A stretch of DNA of 64,000 nt from Cephalotus follicularis. Lineage: Eukaryota; Streptophyta; Magnoliopsida; Oxalidales; Cephalotaceae. Below, one piece after another: positions 22,358 to 34,673 of this stretch (position 1 is its first letter; the number at the start of each line of letters is the position of its first letter). Under the pieces are notes generated by a model that was given only the letters and a program-made list of their open reading frames with translations, did not search any database and was not told the DNA's origin. The translations under genes were made by a program, and so were the position numbers. The stretch spans positions 124,001 through 188,000 of the forward strand of contig BDDD01000723.1 of the NCBI GenBank assembly GCA_001972305.1. Direction: 5' to 3'.

Positions 22358-25059
22358 TGTAACACCCGGTGTTTTCCTTATTGTAATATTTCGTTTTAAG
22401 ATGTAATCTTATGCTTGAATTAATGAAAATGTTTGATATTTCAGCCTGAAGGACGTTTCCAAACCCTAAATATTGTATTGGGGAAAGAAATGTGTATGTT
22501 AAACAAAAACGGCACGGTTTTGGGACAATCGCGTCGATGTCTTCGGAAAGACGTCGACGCCTAAGGGAACCAAGATACACGTGAATGCATGGACATGCAC
22601 GTCGATGTAGGGTGAAGACATCGACACCTTCTTATGAAAGAGGAAAAGACATCGACGACTAAGGAAAGACGTCGACGTCTTTGAAAAGAATATCAGTCAC
22701 GTTATGAACTGACAGAGTAACGTGCAAGAGGGAAGGAATAAGGATCCTTCCAGGCCCCTTGAGGCACGGGAAGGAGACGTGTTGATCATGCATAATGGCC
22801 TCCTGACCTGCATGACTGAAGAAGGAGGAAGAACATGCAAGTGTGGGTGTGCATGCAACCTGCAGAAAACATGAGATGGAAACAAAATGAAATTCACTTG
22901 GAAAGAGGGAGAGAACACGAGAGTGTTTATTGAATACGGGGAGAAAGAGGGAGAGGGAGCCATCTGCATAAGAACAACCCCCTCCCCACCTCTCGCTCTC
23001 GTTTAAAACACCAAAGGAAAGGAAGAGGAGGGAACCAGTGAGTGGGAGAATGAGAGAGCCACCATTGTTGAGCTTGATTGGATCTAGAGACTTGGAGCTC
23101 GTAGATTGCAGCTGCTGAGCGGAACTCGGAGCTGCTGTGGCCGGAATCTTGGAACACAAAGAGGTGGACTTACAAGGTTTCTAACTTGAAACTAGAGGTA
23201 GGGGAAAGTGATGATTCTTATACATGCATTTTGAGTTTTAAAGATAATGAATGCCATTGGTGAATTACATGTTAATGGATGAATTGTAGTCTTTGGACTT
23301 GTTATGATGACCACTGTGATGTACGGAGTGAACATGCATGTGCAACTTACATGAATATTTGAACTGGTTTATGTAATGGATGATTGGAGTAATGATCTGG
23401 TGTGTTAAAACTATGGAAATGACGTTCTGGACTGAATAGACGTCGTTGTCTACCTAAAGACATCGATGTCTTCGCGTGTGAATGAAAAAGACATCGATGT
23501 TTGGTTAAAAGCATCGACGCCTTTTTCTGGGTATTCATAGAACAGTAGTGTTTACTGCAGATGGTGAATTGGCCACTTGTGGTTACGTGTTTATTTACGG
23601 ATTGATGTTCTGGTTACATATCCTGATAACCAGTAGCATGTATTATGCCTTGAGAGGGTGAGTATTGCTTACACGAGGGTTTAGGGGCTGGATTCTTCCC
23701 CCTAGAATCAAGATTTGCGAACTGATACCTCCTGGTATCATAAAGACATCGATGTCTTTGGAAAAGCATCGACGTCTTTGGTCCAAAAATGCCTGGGAAT
23801 AACTGTACGAGGGGTTGACGCCATAGGGTAAAGACGTCGACGCCCTAGGAATAAGCATTGACGCTTATCCTCATTTTTGAAGAAATTTCGCTCGAATGGG
23901 ACCCGCTAGACCCGAAACGACTCTAGAAACGATCCTAGATGCAATATGAGCATATGTTTACATTATTACTGTGAATTGCATTATGGTTGATTTTTAAAAA
24001 GTATTAACCATTTTGAAAAGATTGTATGATTATTATAATCATTATTGTACGAAAATGTATATTTGTCAACATATGAATATATATATTTTCGAAATGACTA
24101 GGGAAAGTATTTTCCAAAGACGGAGAAATATTTTAAAGGATTGGTTACACAATTCAAAATGTATTGTTTTAAGTTTTATAACTTATCACAACCTGAGAAC
24201 GGAGTAATATATTTTAAACAAATATATTTGATCAAGTGATTTATATTTTATTGCTTGACTTGTACTGTACGATGTGTGTGCTTGTTGATTATTAGCCGTT
24301 TTGGTAATAACCTGTTGATTGTTTGGCCGTCGTGCTAAGCAACCTGTACGGAGGACTTACTCGAAACCGTTCACAAACAGGGATGGGGTAAGAGTGCACG
24401 ACGTTGGGGCCAGGAGGTGGCGACGTTCATGACGACTGGTTTGTCTGGTTCCTTTTGGGACATACTTACTGCTTGTGTTGATGTAGCCTTATGAAGTTAT
24501 ACCTGTACTGTGAACATGCATATACTTTATACATGTATACATTGCGATATATATACTGCAATATATATATACTGTACTGCATCATAATGAATTCATTCAT
24601 GATACTCATTATCATATACCTCGAACTGTATTTATGAGTTTATTCACTTAGCCGAGTGATGACAAAGGCTAACCCCTACTGTAACAGATTGACAGAGTGG
24701 ATATGATATGGAGCATGCAAGGAGACTTAAGGAGAAGACTGAATTGTTTCTCTTATTTTTTTGTACTGAATTAATGAACATCGGTTATGTTAATCGGACT
24801 ATTGTAACGTGGTTTATTTCATCTTGTACTGTTTTATCACGCTCCGTTGTGGGCGATCGACCATGATGTTGAGCTTTATACAAACTTGTTGGGTATCACG
24901 TAGTATGGGATGCATGACACATATTTAAATTCAGCTTTTCATGTTATTGCTTTAGCTATGGAAGATTTTGTTTATACGTTTTATTGCATAAGCTGAATTA
25001 TGTTGTGTTGATTACCTTACCGCTTTAATGATGTCCTCTGGGAAAAAAGGGGTGTGACA
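22358..25059 (+). repeat. 3' LTR of element D
   Basis: 2702 bp, colinear with the 5' LTR and carrying the same three palindrome clusters with point changes (for example TCGT at 23443 where the 5' copy has TCGA). Confidence 0.97.
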
Positions 25060-25391
25060 GCTACAATTGCTACTGGTTCAAGCGCTAAAAGAACGGGGAA
25101 GAAGAAGAAGAGAATAGAGCTCTCTCTCTAATCTATGAAGACTGAAAACGCCAACTACAAGACTTATCATGCTAGACTCAACAAAAGCCATCATTTCCCT
25201 TGGAAAACGGAAACTTCCTAAGGAAGCTTTGCACTTAAACCCTTTATAAACTACTAATCACACTTTAACCTTGAGCTTAACAACAAAATCCAACTTAAAC
25301 TTTTCTTTAAACTCAACTAAGCCCAAAGACCAAAAATTGTACACAATAGAATTTATCTCTTAAACTCCTTAAAATGTTACGGGGCGTTACA

Positions 25392-25404
25392 TCCTCCCCA
25401 CCTT
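25392..25404 (-). other. Polypurine tract of element C
   Basis: The minus strand reads AAGGTGGGGAGGA directly before TGTAACGCCCCG. Confidence 0.88.
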
Positions 25405-25497
25405 AAGAAATTATGTTCTCAAAATTCCTCATCTCAGACCTCAGGGCAACTATTCTCACATCTCCTGAACTCTCTAAGGCACTGCTCTGCTAAACAC

Positions 25498-26940
25498 TTA
25501 TACTATAACATAACATACAAGAGAGAACACACACACAAGGTCAAACTCACTTGAAGCATCCTCGGGAGCCGTCATGTCCTGTCCTCTAGCCATAGAGTAA
25601 ACTATAGCAATGCCTCCTGGTTGGTTCGATGGTCTGCTACCACCAGCTCTGGCTGTACTGGTCTGGGGTGCTGCATAACTCATTCTCGACGCTCCTGACT
25701 GCTGACCTGGTCGAATTACACCACAGCCCGTGGTCTGCTTCTCCACTGGCGCTGCCACTGGCATCATCGCTTCACTAAGAGATTGCTGGGGACAATCTCT
25801 CTTTCTGTGCCCTTCCTCGCCACACCTATAGCATCCAGCAGTTCCTCTCTTGCATTCTCTAGAATGCAACTTACCACAAACTCCGCACTGAGGTGGCCTG
25901 TTACTCAGATAAGAACTCTCTTGCACATCACTGGTAACTGGAGCAGTCTGCGTCTGCTGAGATGCTCCCCCTCTGACGTTGCCGGAGGACTGAGGTCCCC
26001 ACTGCTTCTGAACTTTGGAAGGGTTCTCCGATTGCTCAGATTGGTGTGCGGATCTCTTTTGACCTTGCTCTTGACGCATCCTCTGGTTTGCCAAGCTCTA
26101 CTATACTCTCTTGGTGGCTTCTACCAAGTCACCAAACATCGACCACTGAGAAACGAATACCATGTGTATGATCTCGAGTCTAAGGTCCTCAAGAAACTTT
26201 TGGCACCTCTCTTCTTGATTTGCTACCAAGACTGGAGCAAAATGGGACAACTCCATGAACCTATACTCGTACTGGGACACGGACCCATTACCTTGCCGCA
26301 AATGAAGAAACTCTCTTCTCTTCTCTTGGATGAAAGTGGGTGGGAAGAAGTACTATCTAAAATCCTTCTTAAACTTCCCCCACGTGATCTCTATCAAGCC
26401 CTTGTGCCGAGCTACAAGAGCATCCCACCATCTTCGTGCACCTCTTGCAAGAAAGAAGGACGTATTTCCCACCCTTGAGTCCTCCGCTATCTCCAACTGA
26501 GTGAAGATCTCTTCAAGGTGGTTCAACCACGCCTCTGCATCCATGGGGTCTCCTGTTCCCTCAAAATATGTAGCTCTTAACCGTTTCATATGTTCCACAG
26601 GAGGAGGTTGAGGTCTGACCAAACCGATGGTCTGGACCCAAGTCATCATTGCCTACATCATCTCTGTAGGTCCACCAGCAGGTACTAGAGGAGGCGTACG
26701 TGCATCTGACTACGCTGCTGGGACATGCTCCCCTGGTACCCGCTGCGCTTCCTGTCCCTCAACTATCACATGTGCTTGTTCCTCTGGTACTTCCATAGGA
26801 ACCTCTTGCTCCATGATTTGTCGAGGAATTTCTTTTCCTCTTCCTCTGCCACAACCTCTGCCGTGCACGACCTTCACTAAGAGTCCGAGGTGGAATCTCC
26901 TTCTACAAAAACATGCTAACGTATCATGAAAATGTTGCAA
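25498..26940 (-). pseudogene. gag: Element C gag, the only coding remnant
   Basis: Four minus-strand pieces occur in order. At 26940-26710 is a basic N-terminal region (VVHGRGCGRGRGKEIP). At 26649-26353 is capsid (AEAWLNHLEEIFTQLE, ARRWWDALVA). At 26301-26101 capsid continues (SVSQYEYRFMELSHFAPVL, QKFLEDLRLEI). At 26094-25498 are two zinc knuckles (CGVCGKLHSREC, CYRCGEEGHRKRDC) and a linker. The ORF ends at 25498, about where protease should start, and is followed within 100 bp by the PPT. No pol motif exists between the LTRs. It resembles gag of the other Gypsy elements but is clearly a distinct family. Confidence 0.9.
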
Positions 26941-27024
26941 CTATATGCAATGAAAGAATGCAACCCAACATGATACCACCACTAACTAGCTTAAATAAAA
27001 CGCAAGGAAAACTCAAACCTATCT

Positions 27025-27036
27025 CTCTGATACCAT
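27025..27036 (-). other. Primer binding site of element C
   Basis: The minus strand reads ATGGTATCAGAG just inside the LTR end GGTCCTGTCA, matching initiator-Met tRNA. Confidence 0.9.
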
Positions 27037-28991
27037 AACTGACAGGACCCGTTCCCGCTTCCTCTTTCGAAGACGGGCCTTGTTCGGGGAAGGACTTATG
27101 CCAACAACCCTGCTCTGCTAACTGCACTTGAACAACTAAGGTTGATCCTCTCTTCTGCTATAAAAGGGCCAGACAAGAAAGGTCTGGTCTGGGATCATAA
27201 CTGTTACGAGATAACAGGGGCAGAGGACTCAAAGGGGCAGCGGATCCAAACTTCCCTCCTACTTGTGTCCTCAGCACTAGTTAAACAAAACTCTAAAACG
27301 TGTCGCATCACTAAACTCCCAAGGAGAACACCCACACGCTTCTCACATGATCACTTAAACCACAGGTCTGCAAAACGCCCAAGGGCACACTTCCTCCATG
27401 GGATTTTCACCTCAGCTCTTCCCTAAAGAGCTCTCCTTAGCATAGAGCTTAACCTTAACATCAAATTGCACAGTTTAACTTAACTTAAAACACAGTAGAG
27501 TCAAAAACTTCAAGTCGTCCTTGGACCTCTGTCGTTCTTGTCTCCTCTGACCAGGTATCCGAGGACTCCTCAACAAGTCTAACACAACACAAAAGGCCAA
27601 ACAACCTCTTCTGAGGACTACCTATCTCCTCGGGTTAAACCTCTTACTCAAAAACATCAACCCTTGCCGTCCTCTGCTAAGCTATTCGAGGACTCCCTAG
27701 CACCTCGGATAAACCTAAAAACATAAAAACTCATAACATCAAACATTCATTATATCATAAGGCAAAACTAGTCCACGGACTAGAAACATCAAATACGTTC
27801 TTGAAAGTATTATTACATAACAAGTTGGTCCTCTAACTGAAAATGTATACTAGCTCCTATGCTCAGCAAAAGAAAACAACAAAAAATTTCCTTCTATACA
27901 AAAGATATACTCTTGGCTACTCTACAAAAAAAGAAGGTAGAGGAACCCAAAAGAATGCCCAATGCTATGCAATGCTAGACGTCTGAGCCGCGTCATCCAA
28001 GATGTTGAGGACAAAAAGCAACCTTCCTTAGCTCTCTACTACTAGTCTGGAGGATCTCCTCCTCCTCCTCTTGCTCGCTTGTCTGTAAAGAAATCTGTGA
28101 GGGGATTAGTCCAACTGACTAAGTGAATGAGAACGAAACATCCTCTGATACATTCCTTAAAATGAATGTATTGAAAGAAACTAGGCCATGAACATGATTA
28201 AGGATCCCAACTGGGGAAATAAACTATAGAAACATAAATGTCATGGCTGACGTTTGAAGAAATGAGCAAAGGACATGAAAGAAAAGATTACTCTTTCCTC
28301 TACTTAACTGATGCTCTAAGATACTTACAAAAGCTTAAAGAAACTGAAGATAAACCAAGATTAACTCAAGTACTCTGAAAATGGATCCGACTTGGCCTGA
28401 AGTGCCGAGAAGGAGAAGACTTACTCTTAGAATAGAACAAGAACTTGCTTCTTGGAACTTAGTTCTTTTTCTTACTTTACATAATATAGTTGCTAGCTTA
28501 TAGTGGCCTGAGCTGAGCTGAACTTCGGCCTTAGCCGTAAACTGGGCAGCCTGCCTGCCGAGATCCCTTGTGGTTCTCCTCTGAACTTGCTTAACTTTGC
28601 TTACTTTCTTTGAACAGATTATCCGAGTACTACCCCTCCTCTAAAGACTTACTGATAGGCTCTAATATCTGATCTCGGGTAACTTAGCTCTTCCGTGCTC
28701 AAACCCTAAACACCATCATAGACAATGGTGTAAAGGAGATCCAGGTATGGAACCCGGGGACAGTGTCACTCAACAACGCATCATAGACAGTAGGTGTAAT
28801 AACCGTAAATTTCAATTAATGTATATTGTAACCATAATAAATAAAATTTGCATTTAATATAGATTTACTATCCAAGTGTTGTGTTTTATGGTTGTTGGTT
28901 GGTTTTGTTCGGTTTAATGCAAGGCTTGAGTTGAAAGTGTGTTATGGTATGAATAGTAGGGAACAAAACAGGCGACAGTTTGTATAAATAG

Positions 28992-29139
28992 CCGACTGGT
29001 TGTTTTGTATAGAACACAGCAGACTGTCACAGGGGAACAGTCGACTGGTTAGTTTGTACAGGCTCCAACCGACTGTCACAGGGGAACAGTCGACTGGAAG
29101 GTAAGCAGTGACAGCCGACTGCAATTTAAAAACAATCGA
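28992..29139 (+). repeat. CAGNCGACTG doublet array, E 5' LTR
   Basis: Cores at 28992, then 29020/29041, 29069/29090 and 29115/29136: three doublets of exactly 21 bp, with 28 and 25 bp between doublets. The motif is CAGTCGACTG, often CAGCCGACTG. Confidence 0.9.
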
Positions 29140-29881
29140 CTGGCGAAGTCTTGACATTAAGGCTACGTGTTTTATGAAAACATAGTATGGTGTGTTACTT
29201 TGTGGACAGGTGTGAGACGATGGATTTCATAAGGTTAAGTGGCATGGACCTGTCACAGACTGAGTATACTGATGCATTGGTGTCTATGAGCCTCTGGAAC
29301 CTACAAGGAACCAAAATCAGTAAGTAATGAGAGAGAGAAAGAAAATGGTGAAAACTTGAGTTAGAAGATTTAAATGGATTGCTGATACGAATTCCTTTAT
29401 ATCAGCTATTCATAGATGATTTTGAGTGTTTGAAACGTTGAAAGGAGAGAAGTTATCTTCTGTGTGTGTGCATGAGGAATCGAAGCAAGTGGAGTTAACT
29501 TGGAATAGAAGCTGGGAATTCCATTTTTGGTAAGCTTCTGTTGTTGAATTCTAGGTACTGTTATGGTTGTTCAGTAGTATATATGTACTGAATTTGTATA
29601 TATATATATATATACCTACTGTTTAATGCACACATAGACTGCTATTGGTTGTTGAAGTTGTGGAAAGTGAAGTTTTGGAACTTAAAGAGAAGAATCATTT
29701 CAACTAATTCTGGGATAGCGTTTGAGGTAGGTAGAAGCAATTTATGGCATGATTCTGATATATATGGCATGCTTTTCTTGCTATGATAGCCTATATGTGT
29801 TTGCATGTTGATTGAAATTGAATTGGAGGTTGTTTTTATGCATACTCTATTTCTGCTGAAAACAAACTTGGGCTTGGATAG

Positions 29882-30029
29882 CCGACTGTCTCGAGTGACA
29901 GTCGACCGCTTAATTTAAACAGCCGACTGTTTGGAACAAATAGTCGACTGCTTAAAGCATCCAGCCGGCTATTCAAATAGAACAGTCGACTGTGTAAGGC
30001 AACAGCCGACTGTGAAGGAAAACAACCGA
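29882..30029 (+). repeat. Eight-copy phased CAGYCGACTG array, E 5' LTR
   Basis: Cores at 29882, 29902, 29923, 29944, 29965, 29986, 30006 and 30026. Steps are 20, 21, 21, 21, 21, 20 and 20 bp, mean about 20.6. The 10-bp palindromes are conserved while the 10-11 bp between them are mostly unrelated, so this is not a simple tandem repeat. TCGA and CCGA cores tend to alternate; one copy reads CCGG. Confidence 0.95.
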
Positions 30030-31330
30030 CTGTTCAGAGACAATTTTGCCTCTAATGCCTACTGTTTAATCTGAATTGAATGAAATTTGAATTGGGTTCA
30101 TAAGGGATGATTCTAATAATCAACCTCTGATAATTGTAATTGTTTTACAGCAAGTGAACAACTTAAATAGATCCTTGTAGATTGCATGAAATGTTGTTGA
30201 GTTACTATTTTGTACAATCCTTGAAATGTTAGGCAATCTTACCTATTGCTAGTGCTACTGTTATTGATGTTTTGTTTTCTTAAAATGATTAAAACATGTT
30301 TATTTCAAGGGTTACTAATATTGAACACAATATGCATAGTTATGTTTTAACCACTAAATGATATATGCATATTTCGAAAGTTTTCCACTTATTTCGAAAC
30401 AAAACCTAATGTTATTGAATTGAGTTCTCTAAGTGAGGACTAATGAGTGTTTATAGTTTTCTTAAACAAAAACTCAACGAACTGTAATGTTTTCTCAAAA
30501 GAGATTTTATCGAAGTGTTACATTACATTACTTATATGTGATATCAGTGATTGATTGTGATTGAGTGATGCTGATGGTTTAGTGATCGGAGTGAGTCACT
30601 AACTACAGCGGGTGAGAGGATGTGCCAGGAGTTGGCTCGAGCTTATTCACCCCACCTATCTGCCTTGTAGTTCGTGAGTGTTAACTGCCCGCCAAGTGCC
30701 AGCAGTAGTGTTTGCCTTTTGTATCATCATCGGAGTGTATGGTGGTAGTTAGGCAGTGCATCGGTTGGCTAGGAGGTAGCACGAGATGACACCCAATAGT
30801 GGTCTTCGGACAAATGATTGAATTGATTGTACCCTTGTGCGGTATTCTTGTTGATTGATCGTTGTAGCCACTTGGCATGTTTTCTTATATATATTGACAT
30901 ATATGACTGGTTTCAAAATTATAAACTGTCATACATGTTTTGCATCATATATTTTTTTGTCATGCATATCTTCCTTCTTAGCCAAGTGAGGACAACGGCT
31001 AATACCTACTCTACATATTTGTCGAAGTGAAGTGGAGTTAGTTGCTGAAGCCGTACGTGGAGGCTTCTGCTTATCTTAAGGTTGTTATGTGTAATGGTTA
31101 TGATGTTTGTAATGAATAAAGTTACACTCTGTTGTTGTGTTTACATTTCCATATGTAATATATAATATGTACTTTTGAGCTTCAGCACGTAGTATGGGCT
31201 GCGTGTGCATGCTACCCTTTTAATCCAGTATGTTGTGCTTCCGCAAAAGTTTTAAGTTTTATGTGTTTTTGGATAATACTGGATTTATGTTGATATCATA
31301 TATGTTTGTTAAAACAGGGTGTGACAAACA

Positions 31331-31342
31331 TGGTATCATAGC
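31331..31342 (+). other. Primer binding site of element E, mutated
   Basis: TGGTATCATAGC, four bases after the LTR end; one mismatch from the initiator-Met tRNA complement. Confidence 0.85.
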
Positions 31343-31434
31343 ATATTCCTTATATGCTCAAGCTGGGATAGGTTTCTTAGAAAATTCTGTGATTTGTTTC
31401 CTGACGGTTAATATCATTCCTTATAGGGAACAGA

Positions 31435-32236
31435 ATGGATCTCAGCAGAGGAAGGAGGAGAAGGCCTAGGGCCGAGGATGGAGCGAATGCACCACAAGCA
31501 CATGGTGATTTTCCACAAGCGAACGAAGGAGAGAAAGCTCCACAGATGAATGTGGAAGGTAATATGCCACAAATGCCTGATGGGAGGACTAACTTTGACC
31601 GCATGGCTGATCTCTTCGAACAACAAATTCAGGCTAATGCAGCGAACATAGAGCAGTTGTGACAGATGTATGAAGTGAATCAAGCATACCAACGAGCTCC
31701 TGAGGTGTACCAGGCTCACAGATTTGGGAGAGACTTGGAGCGATTCATGCGACAGAATCCTCCGTTGTTCAAAGGGGAGTTGGATGCTACAGTGGCAGAA
31801 CAGTGGATGAAGGAAATGGAGAAGATCCTTGCTGCTTTAGAATGTTGTGATGCTCAGAAGTGAAATTTTGTTGTGTACCGCTTATGGGGAGAAGCTACCC
31901 ATTGGTGGGAGATGGTTGAAGCGAAGTGGGAATCCCTGCATCTTGACCGAACTTGTGACATATTTTAGTCCGAGTTCAATGACGCTTATGTTACACAGAT
32001 GGAGCGGGATAGGAGGGAAACAGATTTGCTTAAGCTGCATCAAGGAGACATGACAGTGGCTTAATACCAGACACGGTTCATTGAATTGGCCCGACACACC
32101 CCCTATCTAGTGGAGGGAGAGTTGAGGAAGATGCGAAGGTTTTTGAAAGGGTTGAGACTGGACATCTGATCCAGAGTGGTAGCTTTACAGTTGCCTTCTT
32201 TTGTTGACATGACAGAAAATGCAAGAATTCTAGAAA
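31435..32236 (+). pseudogene. gag: Element E gag: capsid
   Basis: Starts at the ATG 31435 (MDLSRGRRRRPRAED). The same frame passes stops at 31660 and 31861 and reads the capsid motifs WMKEMEKILAALECCDAQK, RLWGEATHWWEMVEAKWES, RFIELARHTPYLVEG and RFLKGLRLDI. Further stops lie near 31966, 32062 and 32167. Several sit where close relatives in this window have Gln or Arg, fitting CAG to TAG or CGA to TGA. The frame changes near 32390 before the zinc knuckle. Confidence 0.9.
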
Positions 32237-33076
32237 TTGATGCTAATTAAAGAAGGATGGAGAGATCTCATGGATCTCAATCGAAGCCTGCTACTTCAAA
32301 CCGGCAAGGAAGTAATGATCCTGCGGGGTTCTTCAAGGTCCAGAAACAAGGGACGAAGGAACGCTTCTCATTCCAAAACACCAAATCGAAGTGATCAACA
32401 TAGTTTTGGAGGGTGTAATTTATGCAGTCTTCCCAGTCATGATGAAAATAAATGCTGGAAGAAAGCAGGAAAGTGTCTGAAGTGTGGTTCTCAAGAGCAT
32501 CGTGTGAAGGATTGTCCTATTGTGAGGGCTCAGCAAGGAGGTGCTGGACCTAGTCATCGTAGCGCGGTTGTTCAACCGCGAAGAGATTCGGGAAAAGCTG
32601 TTATGAAAGGTAGAGTCTATACCTTGTCTAAGGATGACGTACCAGAGACTACTTCTGTTATAGGAGGTACCATCTTTATATCTGGTGTTTCGGCTAGAGT
32701 TCTGATTGACCCTGGTGCTACACATTCGTTTATTGCATCATGTTTTCCGTCTGATTTGCATTGTGTTACTACTTGCTTGGCTTATGTTCTGGAGGTGAAT
32801 ACTCCAACTGGAAATAGTCTGTTATCTGATACCATGGTACGTGATTGTGGGATCATGATAGTTGGGGTTCAGTTATCTGCTGATCTAATTGTGTTGTCTA
32901 TCCAAGATTTTGATGTTATCTTGGGGATGGACTGGCTTTATGCTCATCATGCGAGTGTTGACTGCTACAACAAGATAATGATTTTCTATATGCCTGATGG
33001 GAATGAGTGTAGGTTTGTCAGAGAGAAGAAGGTTTGTCTCCTATCATTTCTTACACTCGAGCGCAGAAGTATCTAA
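32237..33076 (+). pseudogene. pol: Element E zinc knuckle and protease
   Basis: The open frame contains CNLCSLPSHDENKC and CLKCGSQEHRVKDC knuckles, then GRVYTLSKDDVPETTSV, the protease active site DPGATHSF and [19 protein letters not shown]. Its first 50 codons are out of frame with gag and are probably not native. It ends in a frameshift after FVREKKV. Confidence 0.9.
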
Positions 33077-34673
33077 AGCATGGATGTGAAGGTTACTTAG
33101 TGTATGTCATTGATCATACGAAAGGTATGCCTAGTTTGGATCAGATACCTGTTGTCTGTCACTTTCCTGATGTTTTTCTAGATGATCTTGTCTCTTTGCC
33201 ACTGAAATGAGATGTTGAGTTCAGTATTGAGCTGTTACCTGGAACGACTCCGATATCTAAAGCTCCGTACAGAATGGCTCCTGTTGAATTAAAGGAGTTG
33301 AAAACTCAATTGCAAGACTATCTTGATAAGGGTTTTATCAAACCAAGTGTGTCACCGTGGGGAGCACCGGTCTTGTTTGTGAGGAAGAAAGATGGATCGA
33401 TGAGGTTATTCATCGATTAAAGATTGTTGAACCAAGTGATAGTAAAGAACAAGTATCCTTTACCTCACATCACGGAATTGTTCGATCAGTTGCAAGGCTC
33501 CACTGTATTCTCCAAGCTTGACCTGAGGATAGGTTACCATCAGTTGAGGATTCGTGAAGGGGATGTGGAAAATACTGCTTTCCGAACCAGATGTGGGCAC
33601 TCTGAGTTTCTGATTTTGCCTTTTGGTTTGACTAATGCTCCTGCAGCTTTTATGTGCTTGATGAACGGGGTATTCCAACCCTACCTTGATCAGTTCATCG
33701 TTATTTCTTAGACGACATTCTGATTTATTCCAGGAGTGTGGAGGAGCATATGAGACATCTCCGGATTGTGTTGAAAACCTTGCGAAAGGACCAGTTGTAC
33801 GCAAAGTTCAGCAAGTGTGATTTTTAGCTGGACCATGTGACTTTTCTCGGTCATATTGTGTCAAGTGAAGGCTTGTCAGCGGATCCTTCGAAGATAGCAA
33901 GTATTGTGGATTGGCCCCAACCGAGGAACGTTACAGAAGTTCGTAGCTTCTTGGGTTTAGCTGGCTACTATAGAAGGTTTATCGAAAGGTTTTTGAAGCT
34001 TGCGAGTCCTTTGACTCGGTTAACTCAAAAGACAACAAGTTGGGAGTGGGATGATGCTTGTGAGGCAAGTTTCCAAGATTTTAAGAGTCGGCTAGTTTCG
34101 GCTCCAGTGTTGGCATTACCTGAGGGTAATGAGGGGTTTTCTGTTTATAGTGATGCTTCTGGGAAAGGAATGGGGTGTGTCCTTATGCAGCGTGGTCACG
34201 TAATAGCTTATGCATCGAGAAACTTGAAGTCGTATGAGGAGAACTATCCCGTACATGATCTTGAGTTGGCAGCCATAGTATTTGCATTACAAAAGTGGAG
34301 ACACTATCTCTATGGTGCTCAGTTTGAGATCTTTACCGACCAAAAGAGTTTAAAATATATGTTTTCCCAGAAGGAGCTAAATATGAGACAGCGAAGGTGG
34401 GTAGAGTTTTTCAATGACTATAATTGTAACATCCAATACCACCCGGGCAAAGCTAATGTTGTAGCGGATGCTTTGAGTCGCAATGCAATGATTACCGGTG
34501 CGATGGTTTCCCAGTGGAAGCTTTTGGAGGATTTTCAGAGATGGAATCCGTTCATGGTTTCCCGAGGAGTGATAGTGGCGAGTCTTAGAGCTCAACCAGA
34601 ACTGCTTGACCGTATTCTTAATGCTCAGTACAGTCACCGAGTTGTGAAATGTTCGGGAGAGTTTGGGTTCTGA
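33077..34673 (+). pseudogene. pol: Element E RT and RNase H
   Basis: Ty3-type [28 protein letters not shown] (stop at 33418), [43 protein letters not shown] one-base loss near 33708 puts the catalytic DD box out of frame. From 33837 an open frame gives the connection ([15 protein letters not shown]) and RNase H ([60 protein letters not shown]). In FTDQKS the usual His is Gln. Not functional. Confidence 0.92.

Larger units (their letters stand above)
14945..25059 (+). mobile_element. Gypsy chromovirus-like element D, complete structure
   Basis: Perfect TSD GCTAC (14940-14944 and 25060-25064). Two LTRs of 2703 and 2702 bp start TGTAACACCCGG and end GGTGTGACA. The PBS, gag, protease, RT, RNase H, integrase with chromodomain-like end and PPT are all present in order. 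It carries several nonsense changes and one frameshift. The first 120 bp of the two LTRs differ at about nine sites by eye, so the insertion is not recent. Confidence 0.97.
12726..25391 (-). repeat. 3' LTR of C, split by element D
   Basis: LTR pieces are 12726-14944 and 25065-25391. The uninterrupted version at the other LTR (about 40240) runs straight through the D insertion point, GCTACAACTGCTACTGG. A TATA candidate TTTATAAAGG (minus) lies at 25241-25250. No TCGA palindrome array is visible in this LTR; instead ATCCGAGGAC/CCTCGG words recur around 13200-13400. Confidence 0.93.
28795..31326 (+). repeat. 5' LTR of element E
   Basis: 2532 bp. It contains two palindrome arrays (28992-29139 and 29882-30029), a (TA)n run near 29597-29614, and a TG..CA frame. 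Confidence 0.95.

Noticed and set aside
22659-23159. 166-codon minus-strand ORF in the D 3' LTR
   Set aside because: The 5' LTR equivalent is split into separate frames; no family features; antisense to the element.
25783-26478. 231-codon plus-strand ORF
   Set aside because: Antisense shadow of the C gag, whose minus-strand knuckles and capsid motifs are unmistakable.
29882-30029. CRISPR-like regular repeat array
   Set aside because: Repeats are 10 bp, spacers 10-11 bp, inside a plant LTR with no cas genes; the geometry is that of protein-binding sites.
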